From Antrodiella citrinella (lineage: Eukaryota > Basidiomycota > Agaricomycetes > Polyporales > Steccherinaceae), in the NCBI GenBank assembly GCA_004802725.1, contig SGPM01000049.1:51909-115908 (forward strand): a stretch of DNA of 64,000 nt. Direction: 5' to 3'. Both the position numbers and the translations under genes were made by a program. Of the stretch, positions 1 through 13,888 are shown piece after piece; position 1 is the first letter of the stretch, and every line of letters begins with the position of its first letter. The notes under the pieces are model-generated. The model saw only the letters and a list, made by a program, of their open reading frames with translations, was not told the DNA's origin and did not search any database.

Positions 1-3000
1 GAACCGCTTGATAGCCTGCAAACGCGACCGCCAATTGGTGGTCATCTCTACCTTCACAGTGTCCTTCTGTGTGTGCTGGAACACGGAGACAAACCAGTCC
101 GAGAGCAAGCTCAGTTGTCGAACCAACAGCGGGAGCTGTTCCGCAGATATGAGCTTGAAGTCTCCGATCGGTGTGAACTCGGTCATCCCCGGGGCACGCT
201 GGACGATGAGTTTGAAGTACTCGTTCTCGTGGACGTTGTTGGAAAACGCGGCTACAGCGCCGCGTGAATGAGGCTCGATGACAATGTTTACGAATTGGAA
301 TTGCGTGGACAGCGTTTCGAACTGATATGGTGAACCAGAATCGTTCCAGACGATACGGACGAAGTCATTACCGATATGACGCTTTTTGTTGGTAGAGTGC
401 TCGTCATGGCCAGAGGGCATCAGTGTCGCGGTGTGATAGAGGATCTGACCTATGTCGTCCCACCACGCGTATGCATATTCTCCATCTTCGTCTGGATCCA
501 ACCCACCAGCATAGACATCCAATTGGCCGCGTAGATTGATCAGTCTTCCTAGTCCTTCCAGGAAGCGGGTGTAAGCCGGGGACCCGTGGGTATTACGAAG
601 AATTTCTTGCTCCGTAGACTGACCAGGTGCCACATACATGATGCCGACTTTGTGAGTATCAATAACGGGCATCCTGTCCAGTGTCCGGAAGAAGGCAGGA
701 AGCTTGGCAGAATCGACGACAAACCGCTCCACAGCGCCCTGCTTGCTCTCTGGGTAGGAGGAAAGCTGCAAGGCGAAATAGCTAGGATCGAGAGAGACCT
801 CTTTGCGACGCTGAGAGGGGGCAGTCCCAGACCAAACATAGCCTGTGATAGGGTCGGGTCTGTTTTGACGAGTCTCTGTCGATGACGCTTGATCACTGGT
901 CTGTTCCTAGCGTACGGGAATGGTGTTTATCATTACGATAGAGAAACTCACTTCACAACGCATTTAAATGTGCTTACCTGACCATCAACCTCGCTTTGAT
1001 CAGCACTTCCAGCACTTCTATCCAAAATGGACCCAATGGACAAGGATAGAATGTCCGGATCCACGTCGCCAGGTGTGACCAATGGTAGATTCTCAGCTCG
1101 ACACAGGAATTTGGTGAGACCGGATGCCCTGCGAGAGAGAACCTCTATCCATCCCCTCCGAGCCAGAGTCCGGATGGTAACCACAGAATTCCCGAATATC
1201 CACGTCTTCTGTGTTAGGGCGGACTCGGATCCTTGCACAGTTGCATTATCGTCCATGATGATTTCGCTGAGCATGGAGTTGGCTGGTCGGGGATCTGCAC
1301 TAGCATATGTATACCGTGCAAGCCAATCGAAGCAAACTTCTGCTGGCTCGTCCACCTCATCTTTGCCGTCATTGGCAAGGAGGAGCTGGCGTGTGATGTA
1401 CTTGATATGATGGGGCCTGTCCGGCAGCTTCACAGCCAAGAACCAGAGGTAGACGATGTAGTAGGACATGATGCGGACATGCTGAGAAAGAGCCCAAGAA
1501 ATACCGACTGCTCCGTCTGCCCGATTGTGGTGCTGTAGGTATTGCAAGGCCACACCGAAAACCATCTTGTAATCGGCGTCTGTGAAGTTGGCGTGCAGGA
1601 TAGAGAGAGAACCGACGATGGAAAGAAAATCAATGATATGGACGGCCATCGCAGGATTTGACATGATTTGCGAGAGCTTCTCCAAGATTCGAGATAAATG
1701 CTTCGTCATAGATGGTTGTAGCTCGAAGGCGGATAGTGACAACCCGTGCAAGCAGGTCTTGATGGCTGACGGAGGGCCATTGAGACCTGCTAGAAGTGCT
1801 TCCACCAAGCGGTGTTGCAGCTGTGGCTCCTTGAAGCATTGCTTATAGCTGATAAGAACCGCGAGGATGTGGTAAGCGAGGCCCTGCGCATCTCGCGGGA
1901 GAACACCGTCCGGCCATCGCACAACTGTCGCACCAAAACGCCCTTCTGCTACGCTTGCACAGAGTGACGCAAGAAGATTAGCGACTACTAACTTCGACTT
2001 TGGTCCGCAAAAGAGATGTTTGTTGGAGAGTTGAGTGGGTAGATGGCATAGAACGTAAGACAAGACCTCCCAATCCTTCTCCACCATGAGGAGATCCTTC
2101 ATCTTCGCCAAGTAAGACGACAAGGGAAGCACTATCTTTTCCTCCGATGCGGTGGGGTCATAGGAACTCAGTCCCTCGCTCGGCGTGTCCGCCTCAGCAG
2201 TAACGGCAAAGGGAAGGGATTCAGGCCAGACCCACATCGCCTCGTACATGGCGGGCCGAGATGGGGTCGGCGAAGACACGCCAATCCGAGTTGAAGGAGC
2301 GCGAGATCGACTCCTACTGGCTTCGTGTTGGTGTTGCCTCCCTGGACCTCGCGACAGCCTTCGTCCATTGCGCTCTTGAGGAAAACGGGGCCGAGCCTGA
2401 CGAACCTCGGGCTCATCTGAATTGGAGATATCAGAACCGCGAAGAGGAGTACATCTCGAAATCTGTGAGGCCAGACTCTGGATGTGACCGTTCTCGTCGT
2501 GGTTCGCCGACACGTAGTACAAGCGATGGTCCCTATCCACACGCAGTCGCATGAGAAACTGCAGAGCACATATTCTCGCCTTTGTAGAGGTAGAGGCGGA
2601 GCATACATTGACTAGGGCGTTGAATATCCTGACAGCGAGGGAGCGATGCGAGTCGCTCAGTGCCAGAGACGTAAATGTACACTGCGAAAAAATGGAGATC
2701 AAGGAGATGACTGCTCCTACAGCTCGGTGTAGGGCAGGATCTTCATGGGGAGGGTTTATCGCGTCAGTTTTCACAGATTGGGAGTCTGCGGGTGGCTGCT
2801 GCGACTGCGATCGGGAAGAGTTTCCAGATGTAAAAGACGACAGGATGGACATAACAGAGGGCATCGAATTCTCCATTTCCTTGGCGGCCGATTCCTTCGA
2901 CGGACTCATGGCGACGGGAGAGGAAACTCCGGTAGTTGGCATGGGTGTTGCTGGCGACGAATCATCGACACTAGGACTGGGTGTATCGTCCGCAGGAGCA

Positions 3001-5179
3001 CTAAGTGACGTCTCGATCAGGAATTCCACTATCTCGTCAGGATTCGCTTTCCCATCCGTTGAGTAAGATCCCGTGTCTTCAGCAGTCCGTAGAACAACTT
3101 CATCGGCTAGTATACGCCATACCAGGTCGCTCGGCCATTGGTCTGGGTGTGTACCGAGATAGTGTTGGACGATATCGTATACAACGAAGCCCATGGGTTG
3201 TCGGTACATTGGGATATCTTTGACGAAATCCCAAACCGATTGGACTATCTCCATGCAAGCATGTCGAGACAAAGGCCGCCGGAAACTATAAATCTCGGGA
3301 TTAGAGAGTAGCTTGGTCCAATACAACAGCCATCCTGGGGATGTAGGTGACAGGCTTTGTCGTTCTTGCATGATCATGAGTAGTTGTGCGATATCGGAAT
3401 CGGCTACATGAGCCGCGATGGAGATTGTGATGGTAGCTAAGGCATCGTAAAGAGGTGTTGCCAATAGATGGGGGGATAGCAGTGCGGTTAAAGTACTGAG
3501 GAACGGAGACGATGCATGACCTTGGGTCAAATCAAGATGTATGGGCACCCCGTTGACGGTCCTAAACACTTATCAGGAGGAGGTTATAGCGACAGAGGGC
3601 ATGCTTACCGGCGAGAATTGATATATGCAACAAGCTCCGTCAATATATCTTTCACTGCCTCAACATCGTCTTCATCTGGATCTTCACCATCGGAAGCCTC
3701 CTCGATAGCATTGGTCATATCCATGACTACGCCAGCCATCTCGTTTAAGATGACCTCCAATGTATTGGTGTACGGACCAACCCTGTCATCGGTGATTGAC
3801 ATCCACGTCTTGCAAGCATTGCAGAGCGCGATACGAAATCGAGGTAAGCCCCAGACCGCAACGTCGTCCTTTGACCACGCTCTTTCCATGAGATCGTGTT
3901 GCAAATCTATACCAACTGGCGCACCGGATGCTGTGTAGGCAGCCGAGCTGGTCCTATTGATGTACGAGCGTGCGAGACGCGTAATGAGGGTACGTCGAAT
4001 GGATGCACGTAGTGTCCTTAGCGCGCCAAGAGCTGTCTGTATGGACTTCGGGAGATCTGAAGCTAGTGGAAATAGGTGGCGTTTGAGGATGATTGCACAA
4101 GATGCAGCGTAGGAACCGGTGACAAGAGTGTCAAGTATATCGGTAATGCGCTTCTCCAAGGGGTGCTGAGAAGGGGCCATGGCGTTGAGCGCAAGTCGAG
4201 GCAATGGGGTGTTGTACCATGACAGAGCACGGAATAGGGATGATACGATGACCGACAGATGATCAGGCGCGATTGCGTTCAACCGTATATGGAGGTAGTT
4301 CAAGAACAGCTCGATGGCAAGGTCGACAGGATGTTTGATTATCGAGGGAATAGAGCTAGTGGATGGGCTACGCCTGTCTTTGGGCGGAAGTCGCGTAGGT
4401 GACTGGGGCGGATGTGGCAATGGCAGTGACCATTCAGACGTTTGACTCTCAGATGTTGCTGATAAAGATACGTCCACCAAGCCCCCGTACAACGATAGTA
4501 CACCTGCAACATCTTCAGTAGATAAGCGAGCGACAAAATCCTGCTTGCCAAGGAGCGCAAGATGAAAGCCAGCCATGACCTCGATGCTGCGTTGTCGCTC
4601 GGCCCGATCTTCACTGGTAGACTGGTAGAGAATCCCAGAGAATGCTCCCTCAATCCACTTTCGAAGCACTCGTATGAGGGCCTTTTCCAGCCCTACAGTT
4701 TCCTTCCCGGAACGAGTGAACGCTAACATGGCACGAAACCTTGATTCCCATACTTCATCCGTCCAAGGATCTGCGAGATTGAGCACAAGAGATAGGCATG
4801 ATAACCTGTCCGCAGTGGTTGTTTCTACCGAATCTCCGTTGCTCCAGTACGCGGCGAGGATATCGAAGCCGGCCACTTGTAGAGCTGAGGGTGTGTCTGG
4901 AGCACATAAGACCATCACAACAGGAAGAAGAGCAGCTAAGCGGGGTCTTGGTGAGCTGTCGGTGAGGGCCACCGCCAATGATTTGGCATGGTTCAAAGAC
5001 GGAACGGCTGGAGGGGATAATGCTTCAAGCAATGCTTCTGGCGATAGGGCGACTGGTTCTACAGATGTGGGTAACGGAGCATCTGCTCTACCTCTGCGCC
5101 AACTTGAGATGAAGGGCGCAAAACTCGTATTTGCGCGAGGTCTGCTCGGGCGATGGGGGTCATCGTTTAGACGAGACAT
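1..5179 (-). CDS. TSC2: Tuberin (TSC2) homologue, Rap-GAP subunit of the TSC complex; 3' end beyond the window
   Basis: GTPase-activating subunit that switches off Rheb and so restrains TORC1; it acts on endomembranes with TSC1. Three exons can be joined in frame: 5179-3611, 3561-978 and 906 to the window edge, about 1,686 residues so far. The first 1,350 residues are alpha-helical tuberin-type sequence with a low-complexity Ser/Pro linker. The last part is the Rap/RanGAP domain: the run RHIGNDFVRIVWNDSG carries the GND motif whose Asn (codon at 367-369) is the catalytic Asn thumb of this family. The apparent start at 3569 is a GTG inside the exon-1/2 join, not a real start. The gene is divergent from LAA1 over 402 bp. 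The C terminus lies outside the window. The family call is firm; exact N-terminal splicing is less sure. Confidence 0.93.
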
Positions 5180-5581
5180 GTGTTCTTGTAGGTATTTAGC
5201 AGGGGTATTCTTCGGTCAAATTCACTGGGGTCTACTTACCATCTGGATTCTTTGAAAGAGCCGCCAACTACTCTCCACGCTCGGTTAAATCAGATCAGTG
5301 TTGGATAGAGGCGGAAATGTTTCAAGGATATTGGCAATATCCTATGAACGAATCCAAGGAATGGTAGAGAGACACTCGGCCAAAAAAGAGCGCTGGGAAG
5401 GCTTTATTGAATAGACGCCCATAACGAGATCACGTTTGACTCTGTCTGACTGCCCTCGGGTATACACTCTCCTACATCTACAGGTCTTTCCAGGCTCGCA
5501 GGCTCGCAAATCTCTCATCTGAAGAATCACCATTCTTCATAAATCAGCCCAAGTGGCTTCATTGCTTTTGCTGGGGTCATC
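5180..5581. promoter_or_regulatory. Divergent intergenic region between TSC2 and LAA1
   Basis: 402 bp between two head-to-head start codons. It must hold the 5' untranslated regions and promoters of both genes. I see no strong TATA box, and no open reading frame here looks genuine. Confidence 0.5.
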
Positions 5582-8500
5582 ATGGCTGCGGAATCCGACT
5601 CGATTGAGGTCACTATAGATGATGTGCGTGCTTTCGAGATACATTGGCTTGCTTCTGTTGATAGTCTGTACAGACCAAGCTCGAGGGAGAGAATGGGGAG
5701 ATTTACGTGTTCCAATGGCTTACTCGCAATCATGGAGTGCTCCAGCAGGTATCCTCGGTGCGTGTCCTTTACTACACGCCCTTTGTACATCACTAAAACG
5801 TAGCGTACAGGAGAATCTCAAAGCGGCGCAAGAGGACCTTACCACTACTCTCATTACTCTGATCACGTCTCCGGCTCCTTATCCCCTTCCCGGACGGCCA
5901 ATTCGAAGCGTTGTAGCGCAGTGCCTGCTAGCCCTATATGCCCGAGGCGAAACGAAGACATTGTATGACACCGTTCAGACATTCATCAAAGTTGCTGCGG
6001 ATCAGAAATCTACCGTCCTTGCAGACGTACACAGGATGTATGTCCACTCAGCCTTCATTTGAAGACCACATCGTCTCACATGCAACCAACAGCGCTGCCA
6101 TATATTGTTCCGGGGAGCTAATGAGAGTTTATGGTGCCCAGGTGCGTCCAGATCGTTTCAGCTATATTACTGTTTCTAACATAGTCTGCGCAACAGGTCA
6201 TGTCCTTGGTATCCGAAGTCGCAGCTTTGTCTCTGAAGCTGAACAAATCGGCTAATGTACGACTACTTCATGACATCATCATCCGGGCTTCTGCTGATAG
6301 CTTAACTTCATAGCCAATTCTACTTAGATACCATGCGTTGACGGCATTGGGCAACACAGCTCACTCTGCGAAACGTGCTATGACGGACACTCTCACCAAG
6401 GATGTGATCAAGCAAATGAGACAGGCAGTGGGAGACAAGGCTCTTCCTGTCGTCCGCGCTGCCACTCAGGTAAACTAATCCCGGAGGCCATTTTCTACAA
6501 TGCTCACTCCTGCCATACAGGTCTTAATACTCATGCATCCTGCTGGTGACACTAGTAGAACTGCAGCAGAAATCGAGTCACTAGTGTCTTTGTGCATCAA
6601 GCATCTGGAGACCGCAGACTATCCGACCCGATTATCTTTGGCCAAACTCGCTGGTCACATCCTTGCATCATCACAGGTCGAACGATCTGTCCTTACTGCA
6701 GAATCGAAGAAGAACAAGAAGACCGACGACAAGGAGGACGAGGATGCGATAGCTACGACAGTCCATGCGGCAGAAGACCTCAAGCCCATTATGACGCCGA
6801 CTGAGATGCTCTCGCAGCTGTCATCTCACTTCAACAAAGTTCAAACGACGCAAAAGACTCGTATAGGGATATTCTCCCTTTATCTCTCAGTTCTCACTGC
6901 GTTGGGGCCAGCTTTCGTTGAACGTAACTATGGACTGATAGTCGAGCATTTCATGTTGGAGATCATCGCCAACCCCCGTAACAGCTCATCGCGTCACGAA
7001 GTGCTCATCGTTCGTACCTTAGTCGGTACCGTACTTCGCGAACTGGTCGGAATACGAATGCTCGGAGAGCAAGCCCAGATTTTCGCCATTCAGGAACTGT
7101 CTAGTGCGTACCTCAAGCGGTGGCCCGCCATGCTTCCTGGTCAAAGCGCACCCTCTGCTTTGATGTTGGTCATCGCTCTGAGAGAAGTCGCTGGCCTACT
7201 ACAACAGCTAGGAAATGCACCACCCCTTGTTCAGGTAAGCACACTAGACCTCTCCATTTCCGTATCCTATTTTCACATTGTACCTAAAGGAGGCATTGCT
7301 TGATCCGCTCCTGACGCTTCTCACACATCCAAATCACACTGTGCGCGTTCATGCATCCTGGGCTCTAAGATGCTTTTGTTACTCTACCCCGCTCAGACTG
7401 CCTAAAGCTTTATTGAACTTAGTCGAGTCCCTGCAACACGATACTACTCAGCTAGTCAATCCTGCGGCCCCTTCCGACATCCATCTTCGAGCACTGGGTC
7501 ATGCTTATGGGCTCACAAGCTTGCTCGCCCTCATCCCTCATCGGCCGTTGTATGTTTCGTATGACATGACCGCAAACGTGTTCTATACGTCGGTACAGTT
7601 GCTGAAACGTGCTGGCGACCACGACGTTCATGTTGCCAAGGTCGAAGTGGAGATTGCATGGACGACCATCGCTGCTCTCATGACGTTGGGTCCCAATTTC
7701 GTCAAAGCACATCTTCCTCAGCTACTCGTACTCTGGCGCAACGCTCTCCCCAAACCTACCACGAAGGACTCGGCGGTAGGCAGATCTCCAGCAGAGTGGC
7801 AGTTCCTGCTTCACGTTCGGGAGAGTGCTCTGCGTGCCGTCTATCACTTCTTACGATCCAATGCCTCACTTGTGACTACGGATATCTCAAGACGAATTGC
7901 ATCGCTGTTGAGCAACGCGCTCCAGCTTACCAACCTCTTCCTGTCCCAGCGAGTGGAGGAAAGCACAGAGAACGGGCCTACTGTCAAAGCTCATGGACTC
8001 ACCCTCAACGGCACTGAATGTCTCTTGCGTTGCCGCATCTTCCAGTGCTTTTCGCACCTGGATCCTTCGTCAGTGACAGAGGTCACTCAAACGGCACTCC
8101 TGCAATCTACGATTGCGTTATTCGCAAGTGCCGACGGGTACACCGGTTCTTCCGTACAGGCTGCAATAGCTTCGTCTTCCGGGACCTTCACCAACATCTG
8201 GCAGAGCGTTGACGGATACGCGTATGGAGTGACGGACTTGAAGGTGGATGAAGAGACGTTAGGAAACGCGGCGCAAGATTGGTTGAATCGTGATTCCAAC
8301 GAAGCTGTAGTGGACGAGCTTGTAAGTGCATCCTTGCAGTAGTGCTCGTATGGATCTGACACAGTATCTCTCAGCTACGACAACCCATCATTCGCTCCAT
8401 CGAGCACGATCCATCCCTCCTGTGCGAGATCGATTTGGAGAGTCCTGGATACCTGCGATCCGAAGCACCAAGTGCAACCACAGCCGCTGTCAATGCCGCT

Positions 8501-11500
8501 ATTGACTTGTTTGCGTGTCTTCTACCTGTCCAGGATTCGACATCTATGATACGTACGGTCACGAAATTGTTGGAAGCTACCGACTCCGGCAAATTGGAAC
8601 GTAACCCGGGTCGAAAGGCAGCAGCACTGATGAATACGACGATAGCCCTGGCATTGGCCTTCCGATTTGCGCAGTCGCATGGACGACAAAGTGCAGATGC
8701 ATTCGGAAACGCTCAGATTTCTTCTACTCTCGCATCCTTCTTGAAGGTGTGTACGAATTTGCTGCGCATGTATCAGTTGTTGACGATACTGGACTAGGGC
8801 GTGCTTGTAGATGGTGATATTCATCTTCGTCGAGCAGCTAGTGAAGCTATCGGTCGCTTGGCAAGTCTGGCCGGGACTAACTTCCTCACGGCTCAGATTA
8901 AGATGCTGGTTAACGAAGTTGTGGCAAATCGCGATCCACATGGTCGGGCTGGATGTGCACTAGCGTTCGGTGCCATTTACGGATACGTTGGCAGTCTGGC
9001 AGCAGGCCCCCTTCTCAAGACGACAGTACATGTTCTCATGTCCTTGGTCAATGATCCCCACCCTGTGGTCCATTATTGGGCTCTCAAGTCTTTGGGCCGT
9101 GTCATCGACGCCGCGAGTCTTGCTTACGCTTCCTACGTGCCGAGTACATTGGGCCTTCTGTTCAAAGTTTATATGATGGAGACGCATGAACCTGAAGGAG
9201 GGTCGCTCAACTACGTGAATATGAGCGGTGATCTGCCAGCATACCAAGCTATCTGCCAGACTATCGACGCCGTTGTCACTGTGGTCGGGCCTGACATCCA
9301 TGAATCTGCACGCACACGCACGCTCATCCTAGACCTCATTACCCAATTCCTCAACGACGACGACGATGGCGGAGTATGCATCGAAGCCATCAAGTGTATC
9401 CAGCACGCTCTCATGTTCGCTCCCGACCAAGTCGAGATCCCGAAGCTCATCACCCGATTCCGTGGGTATCTCTCGTCTTCTCGCAGACCACTCAAAGTTG
9501 CTTCAATCAACGGTCTATACCAGCTCGTTCAAAAGGATGCGCTATTGATGTCAAGACTTGGCGGTGATCAACTGGTCGAACAGCTATTCGGGATGCTCGA
9601 CTACGACTCTTCAGTCGAGGGGGTCAGAAGTGTCATCATGACTTGGCTGCAACACACCGTAGTTCATAATCCTTCAGCTTGGATTGACCTGTGTCAAAGG
9701 ATCATGTCGCGGACGACGGCTTCGCAACAAATCAGCGACGCTAACGCGAAGGGCAAAGAGTTGTTAGACGACGAAGGTCAATCTTTCAGCGTCGCAGACG
9801 GTGACGCCTCCGAGAACGGACGGCCTGTAGCCAGGTGGCGAACACAGTTGTTTGCTTTGCAGTGCCTGCACACTATCTGCGCGATTGTTGCTCAGTCAGG
9901 AAGAAGAGAACATGTGGATCTACTTTTTGCCCGCGAACACGGTTTCCCGCTCTCATCCTTACTGATCTCACGAGTCGCCGACTTAATCAAGATCGCGTTC
10001 ACCGCTTCTGCTGCTCAAGTAATGGAGATCCGACTCGAGGGCTTGACTGTCTTAAAAGACGTGATTAACGTGAGTCCACATGTCCCTCTACTCGGATTTC
10101 ACTTATATGCGTGCAGGTCTTTGCGGCAACCCCTGATCCAGAGTACGAGAACGCCTCATTGCTGGAGCAATATCAAGCACCTATTGCAGCAGCCCTGACA
10201 CCCGCATTTTCCGCCGATTCTACGCCCGAGATATTGGCCTCTGCGATTGAAGCCTCCGCTGTCTTTGTCGGATCTGGTGTGGTAAAAGATTCTAGCCGGA
10301 TGGGCCGCATTCTCAAGCTACTTGTTTCTGCTCTAGAGCAATGCCAAGGTGTGTTGTAAGTGTTTACATCGTTCGTTCTGAAACTCATTTGTGGGTCAGA
10401 CACAGGAATGTTACGCTTGGGTGAAGCGGCAGAACTTAGCCCAAATGCATCAGTCATGCTCCGTGTAGCGACTTTGGCCGCATGGGCAAAGCTGAAGGTG
10501 GCCAGTAGTAACAGGACGTTCTTGACCGATGTCGTCAATCCCCATATACAGAATCTTTCACCTCTTTGGGTGACTGCGCTCCGTGATTATGCTAGCGCTA
10601 AGGCCGATTCTGAAGCAACGGACGAGACTTCGGGATCAGGGGGCAGTCTCGACATATCTTATTCAACTCTCGGCAGAGAAGTCTTGTTACCCGTAGGTCT
10701 TCCTCTTAAATCTTATCGACTCCTATGTTCACGTGTTATCTCATCAAAGTACTATGCGGACTCATCTCCCAGTATCCTTAACGCCGTCACCGTTGCAATG
10801 GAAGAGAACAATGCATGGATACAGGCAGCGCTGAACGGCAAGCAGTCTCTGGAAACCGCAAAACTCGATGGCTCTCGTCAACCGGCAGCGTTTTTCCACG
10901 TGCTCTTTGGTTTGGTGTATGAGACATTAGTCAGTTCGAAGCCTGATTCGCGCGCTCCCACCAACGGAGGCACTATCGTAGCACTACGTGCATTGAAATG
11001 TCTTGTTCATCCGATGTTCGCGGGGGATGTTTTCGCGGACCCGATCCTTTTTGAGGAGCTTGTCCATCTCTTGTATCGTCTAGCTCTAACGGAACCTCCT
11101 GCAGCCCAAATCCATCTGCTCGAAGCTATCATAAGCTTATCACGGTCTCTACAATCCGTCAAGTACGTCCTTTCGATGTATGTCGTCAAATCCTGACTCA
11201 CCGACATGACAGGGTCAACGATGCTTCGGCGGCGGATGCATATCCAGCGTCTACTATTCATTGTCTCAAGATCATTGCCTACATTCTCAAGAGATCGCTA
11301 CCAGGCAATCAGGACCACACACAATGTGAGTCTCGCGTCGTGAAAATCAAGCTATCTCTACTCACCGAAGCTCATCAGATGCGGGGTCTGCCTACACAGA
11401 ACGAGTCAAACTGGTCAACACCGGGTTTAACGCGTTCCATGAGGTCATGAAGTCTCGCAATACTGCTCAACAATTGCAATTTCGAATCTTAGGACTTTAC

Positions 11501-12533
11501 TTGTACCATGGTGCATGTCCCTCGGCCATTGTCCGCACTTATACGAGAATTCTCATCGTTCTTTCCAGAGCTTCTACGAGACGAATCAACGAGCGCCGAC
11601 ATGGTAGGGCCCACGCTCCAATCGCTGAAAGTGCTGCTGGACAAACCCGCTCACCTGGAGGTCGCACCATACGAAGTCCTTGTGCATAGTCTGTTGTCTG
11701 CGTGCTTGTCCAATATCGATAACATGCGGTGAGTCTTTTGTAGAGTTGATCATGATTGTGATTCACATAAGTTATCCAGAGGGCGAAGTGGGCCTGTATG
11801 CTCCCGGAAAATTAGCAACAATCTTCTCGCGATTTCGTTAGTAATCACCGTGATTCCGTCTGGCATCCGGATCGGACATGCAGTGATCGAACATTGTTGC
11901 TTTGTGATATGCCAAAACTTGATGAGAGTCACCGACGTACGCAACCCCATTTTCTCCGTCTCCTTGTATTCACCTATATCGCAGGAATCTTCACTCACTG
12001 CTGCTCATTGTACGAGGACTCTGATCGTAGCGTCTCTTTCAGGCAGCTCGGTTCTACAGCGGAGCATACAGTTGCTGCTTCCAGGTATCATTGATTGCGT
12101 TTCCGCCATTGCGGAAGTAGGAGATGCACCTCAGCATTCTCAACAGTATGGCCTGATCATAGCCGAGTTGTGGAAGACCTTCAACTATATGTTGGTGAAT
12201 GTTGATAATGATCAATGTAAGAATTTTGCTATGTCTGTGATTGCTTTCTTACAACGTTGTGTTACAGTCACCGGTGTATTAGCTGTGGTCTTGCCCACGA
12301 TGATTCTACTATTGAACCCGGAGACGAACACGCTCATACACAATGCAACAGTTACGCAATTGCTTGCCTTTGCAACCACAAATCCTGAAAGGTTCAAAGA
12401 GGTTGCCGGGAGGCTTCATCCTGATATGCTGAGGCTGATGGAGGAGTCAGTAAAGTTAGCTCTAGGGTCTAGTAAAAATGGTACCACGGATCCGGGCTCT
12501 AAACCCCAAATTTCTCTTCGATCCTTCAAGTGA
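5582..12533 (+). CDS. LAA1: HEAT-repeat protein of the HEATR5/Laa1 family (AP-1 accessory factor)
   Basis: Very large HEAT-repeat protein, roughly 2,000 residues. In yeast Laa1 and animal HEATR5B it binds the clathrin adaptor AP-1 and supports trans-Golgi/endosome transport. The start is a 14-codon exon (MAAESDSIEV) followed by a GT-AG intron at about 5624. About fifteen further short introns can be placed by frame, among them 6472-6520, 7234-7287 and 8747-8797, plus one at 10347-10406 that uses donor GTGTGT, and one at about 11509-11565. The family is recognised from the N-terminal stretch around GRPIRSVVAQCLLALYA, the central helix pairs DPHGRAGCALAFGAIYGYVG and DPHPVVHYWALKSLGRVIDA, and overall length. 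A GTAAGA...TTACAG segment near 12217-12270 keeps the frame open and may be a retained intron. Stop at 12531-12533. Confidence 0.88.
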
Positions 12534-13888
12534 ATACCCTCTCAAATTTATGTGGTTTTTTCGGCCTTTTCTCGTGGGCAGTGCAGTGAGGTGGTGATAA
12601 CGCAGTGGGTTGAGGACTGATGCACTGCACCTACTTGTCTTTGTGTTTCTCACTTTTTTCAAGTTATCTTTGTTTAACTTTTGCATTGTCTGATCTCATT
12701 ATATAGTTTGTTGATAATGTGTGGAGTTTCCTCTGTCTTTTATGGACTGGTGAGCAGTGGTGTTAGGTGGTGTTCCTTTGTCTATGTATACATGTACTAG
12801 ATGTTCTTGTTCAGCCTAGTGCTCTCTTTATAATGTTGTGTTATAAGTATATTATTTTAGATATGAGTTCAAATACTGTACAGTTTAAGACACATCAGGG
12901 TTATTGCTTTTAAACTTGTGTATTTTGTCTATATATACTTGGTCTTGAGGCCGGCAAGCAGTAGAACGATAGGTGTCTTCTCAATTTTTTTTTAATTTTT
13001 AATTTCTGTTCTAAATGATCAAATAACAATCACCTCTATGTCATCTTATCTATTGTCATAACAATATCTAGAATTTTATCCTTTGGTCTAAATCTATAAT
13101 CAGACCACTTTATCTTTGCTTTTTGAAAACTCTTTTACCCTGCATGGTGAACAAATGGGAGTTTCTGGTGTGTGGAAACGTCAAACATAAGATAATTATT
13201 GTCGCCTCATATCTCGTGTTTCTTGATGCTGTTGGGGACCACCGACGTGGTTGTAGTTGTAGTATAGTGCGTAGGCGTAAAGTTAGTAGCTATGCGAGAA
13301 TGGGGTTCAAGTAAGAATGCGGTTCTTCTCCTTTCCTCAGATCCGATTCTGTATTGACTTATTTCGGTCGTGGGAGCGTCGTACTAGATGTTATTCAATA
13401 GTACAACGTGATTCGATTCACAGACATAAGTCTTGCTAGTTGAAGTCTTGGAATAGCGCGAAGCGTATTCCTAAGACGGGTTCACACGGCAGAAGAGTAA
13501 TTCAGACAGAGTAGATTTATGGGTAAAAGAGGCTGCTGTATTCTCAGTCGTTTGTCGGATCTATATATATTCTCTAATAGCTATTCTATCGAGTTCCGAC
13601 AGATGCTAGTGAGTTCCGAAACATACTTTACAATGCAGAACTATTCCTAAGTATTCGATAGAGCCTTCTAGCGGTTTCTACACTATTCTACAGTCATAAT
13701 GTCCTTGTGCCTCGTCGGGAGTTGCCACGTATCAGTTCCGGATGTTGTTGTTACCTATTAAGGTAATCACGATCCGATCTCCGGAACTCTACTGAACTTA
13801 GAGTGACAAGGAGCGGGTCAGGTAGTATGTAATACATCCATAACATAGCCCCCCCTGCCTAGACGTGCTCCTTTGTCCTCAAACGTTA
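12534..13888. other. AT-rich intergenic stretch at the left border of the mobile-element island
   Basis: About 1.35 kb without a believable gene. The first 600 bp are T-rich 3' flank of LAA1. At 13146-13189 lies a 44-bp sequence that recurs near the right window edge. From about 13300 to 13880 comes what is probably the promoter and leader of the gag-like gene, ending in a C-run (about 13849-13857) shortly before the ATG. Confidence 0.5.
13146..13189 (+). repeat. 44-bp dispersed repeat, copy A
   Basis: Starts GGTGAACAAATGGG and ends in CAAACATA. It matches 63928-63971 at 39 of 44 positions in the same orientation. Left of this point the two copies share nothing, so this is probably a terminus of a mobile element that extends rightwards. 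The other copy is cut by the window end, so the element cannot be named. Confidence 0.55.

Noticed and set aside
2551..3066. 171-codon plus-strand ORF inside TSC2
   Set aside because: Antisense to a continuous TSC2 exon with Ser/Pro/Thr-rich low complexity; no independent evidence.
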